Positions 63,906 through 64,000 of a stretch of DNA of 64,000 nt are shown here, in pieces. The notes under the pieces are model-generated. The model was not told where the DNA came from, made no database searches, and worked only from the letters and a program-made list of their open reading frames with translations. Source of the DNA: Staphylococcus haemolyticus (GTDB lineage Bacteria; Bacillota; Bacilli; Staphylococcales; Staphylococcaceae); the NCBI RefSeq assembly GCF_006094395.1, contig NZ_CP035291.1, forward strand, positions 496,001 to 560,000, read 5' to 3'. Position 1 is the first letter of the stretch. Every line of letters begins with the position of its first letter. The position numbers and the translations under genes were made by a program.

Positions 63906-64000
63906 TTTTACAACATCCCTTCAATAAATACTTATTACACCTATAGACTAATACTATTAATTTTGGAATGCAATTTTGAATTCAGCTTCAAATTATTTAC

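Noticed and set aside
1-64000. CRISPR arrays, prophage genes, insertion sequences, tRNA and rRNA genes
   Set aside because: No spaced direct repeats, integrase, transposase or RNA gene signatures were found on either strand.

Overview
The window is chromosomal DNA of a Staphylococcus. It is AT-rich throughout, and its gene families and gene order (fbp, a relP-type synthetase, a gntRKP operon, galU/gtaB) resemble the corresponding part of the S. aureus chromosome. A thiO-thiS-thiG-thiF-tenI operon, an extra two-component system and several other genes suggest a coagulase-negative species; I cannot name it from the sequence. No rRNA, tRNA, CRISPR array, transposase or integrase gene was seen.

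Layout. 1-7 kb: electrophile and quinone defence plus zinc uptake. It holds a catE-like dioxygenase behind a QsrR-type operator, a GNAT acetyltransferase, an orphan zinc-binding lipoprotein behind a Zur-like box, an aldehyde dehydrogenase, and an mhqR operon with two ring-cleaving dioxygenases, an mhqD-type esterase and two identical 22-bp operators. 7-13 kb: a YkvI-type membrane protein, a CPA1 antiporter, the first copy of a structured intergenic repeat, class III fructose-1,6-bisphosphatase and a DedA protein. 13-17 kb: the thiazole branch of thiamine synthesis under a TPP riboswitch with a terminator. 17-24.6 kb: an ACS-type MFS transporter under a cre site, a small monooxygenase, a FUSC-type membrane protein, a DUF2188 protein, relP, an alpha/beta hydrolase and a membrane-bound MerR regulator. 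24.6-28.4 kb: gluconate operon gntRKP.

28.5-36.9 kb is the accessory part. Between gntP and galU lies a very AT-rich two-gene cassette: a four-helix membrane protein translationally overlapped by a protein with lysozyme-like sequence motifs. After galU comes about 0.8 kb of noncoding DNA with hairpins. Then follows a likely defence module: a Nudix hydrolase, a PLD-helicase-DUF3427 protein and a DUF3578-DUF3883 nuclease-like protein. After it come a 138-bp perfect-ended hairpin element and a small gene behind a Rex/FNR-like palindrome.

37-64 kb returns to ordinary metabolism: two SDR oxidoreductases, an ArgE/DapE-type deacylase, ppk1 and a ppx/gppA gene, an AbgT transporter, an M42 aminopeptidase, a YehR-like lipoprotein, a MetY-type sulfhydrylase, a glutamate-synthase-like flavoprotein, two tandem CPBP membrane proteins (one with a broken active site), a fetAB-like ABC exporter, a two-component system with a divergent small membrane protein and an MFS exporter, the second structured repeat, a carboxylesterase, an amino-acid permease, a YdeI-family protein and a butanediol dehydrogenase.

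Best candidates for undescribed biology: the membrane-protein/lysozyme-like cassette (28522-29794), the three-gene nuclease-helicase module (31650-36293), the hairpin element (36366-36503), and the covarying structured repeat (10282-10448 and 58683-58836).
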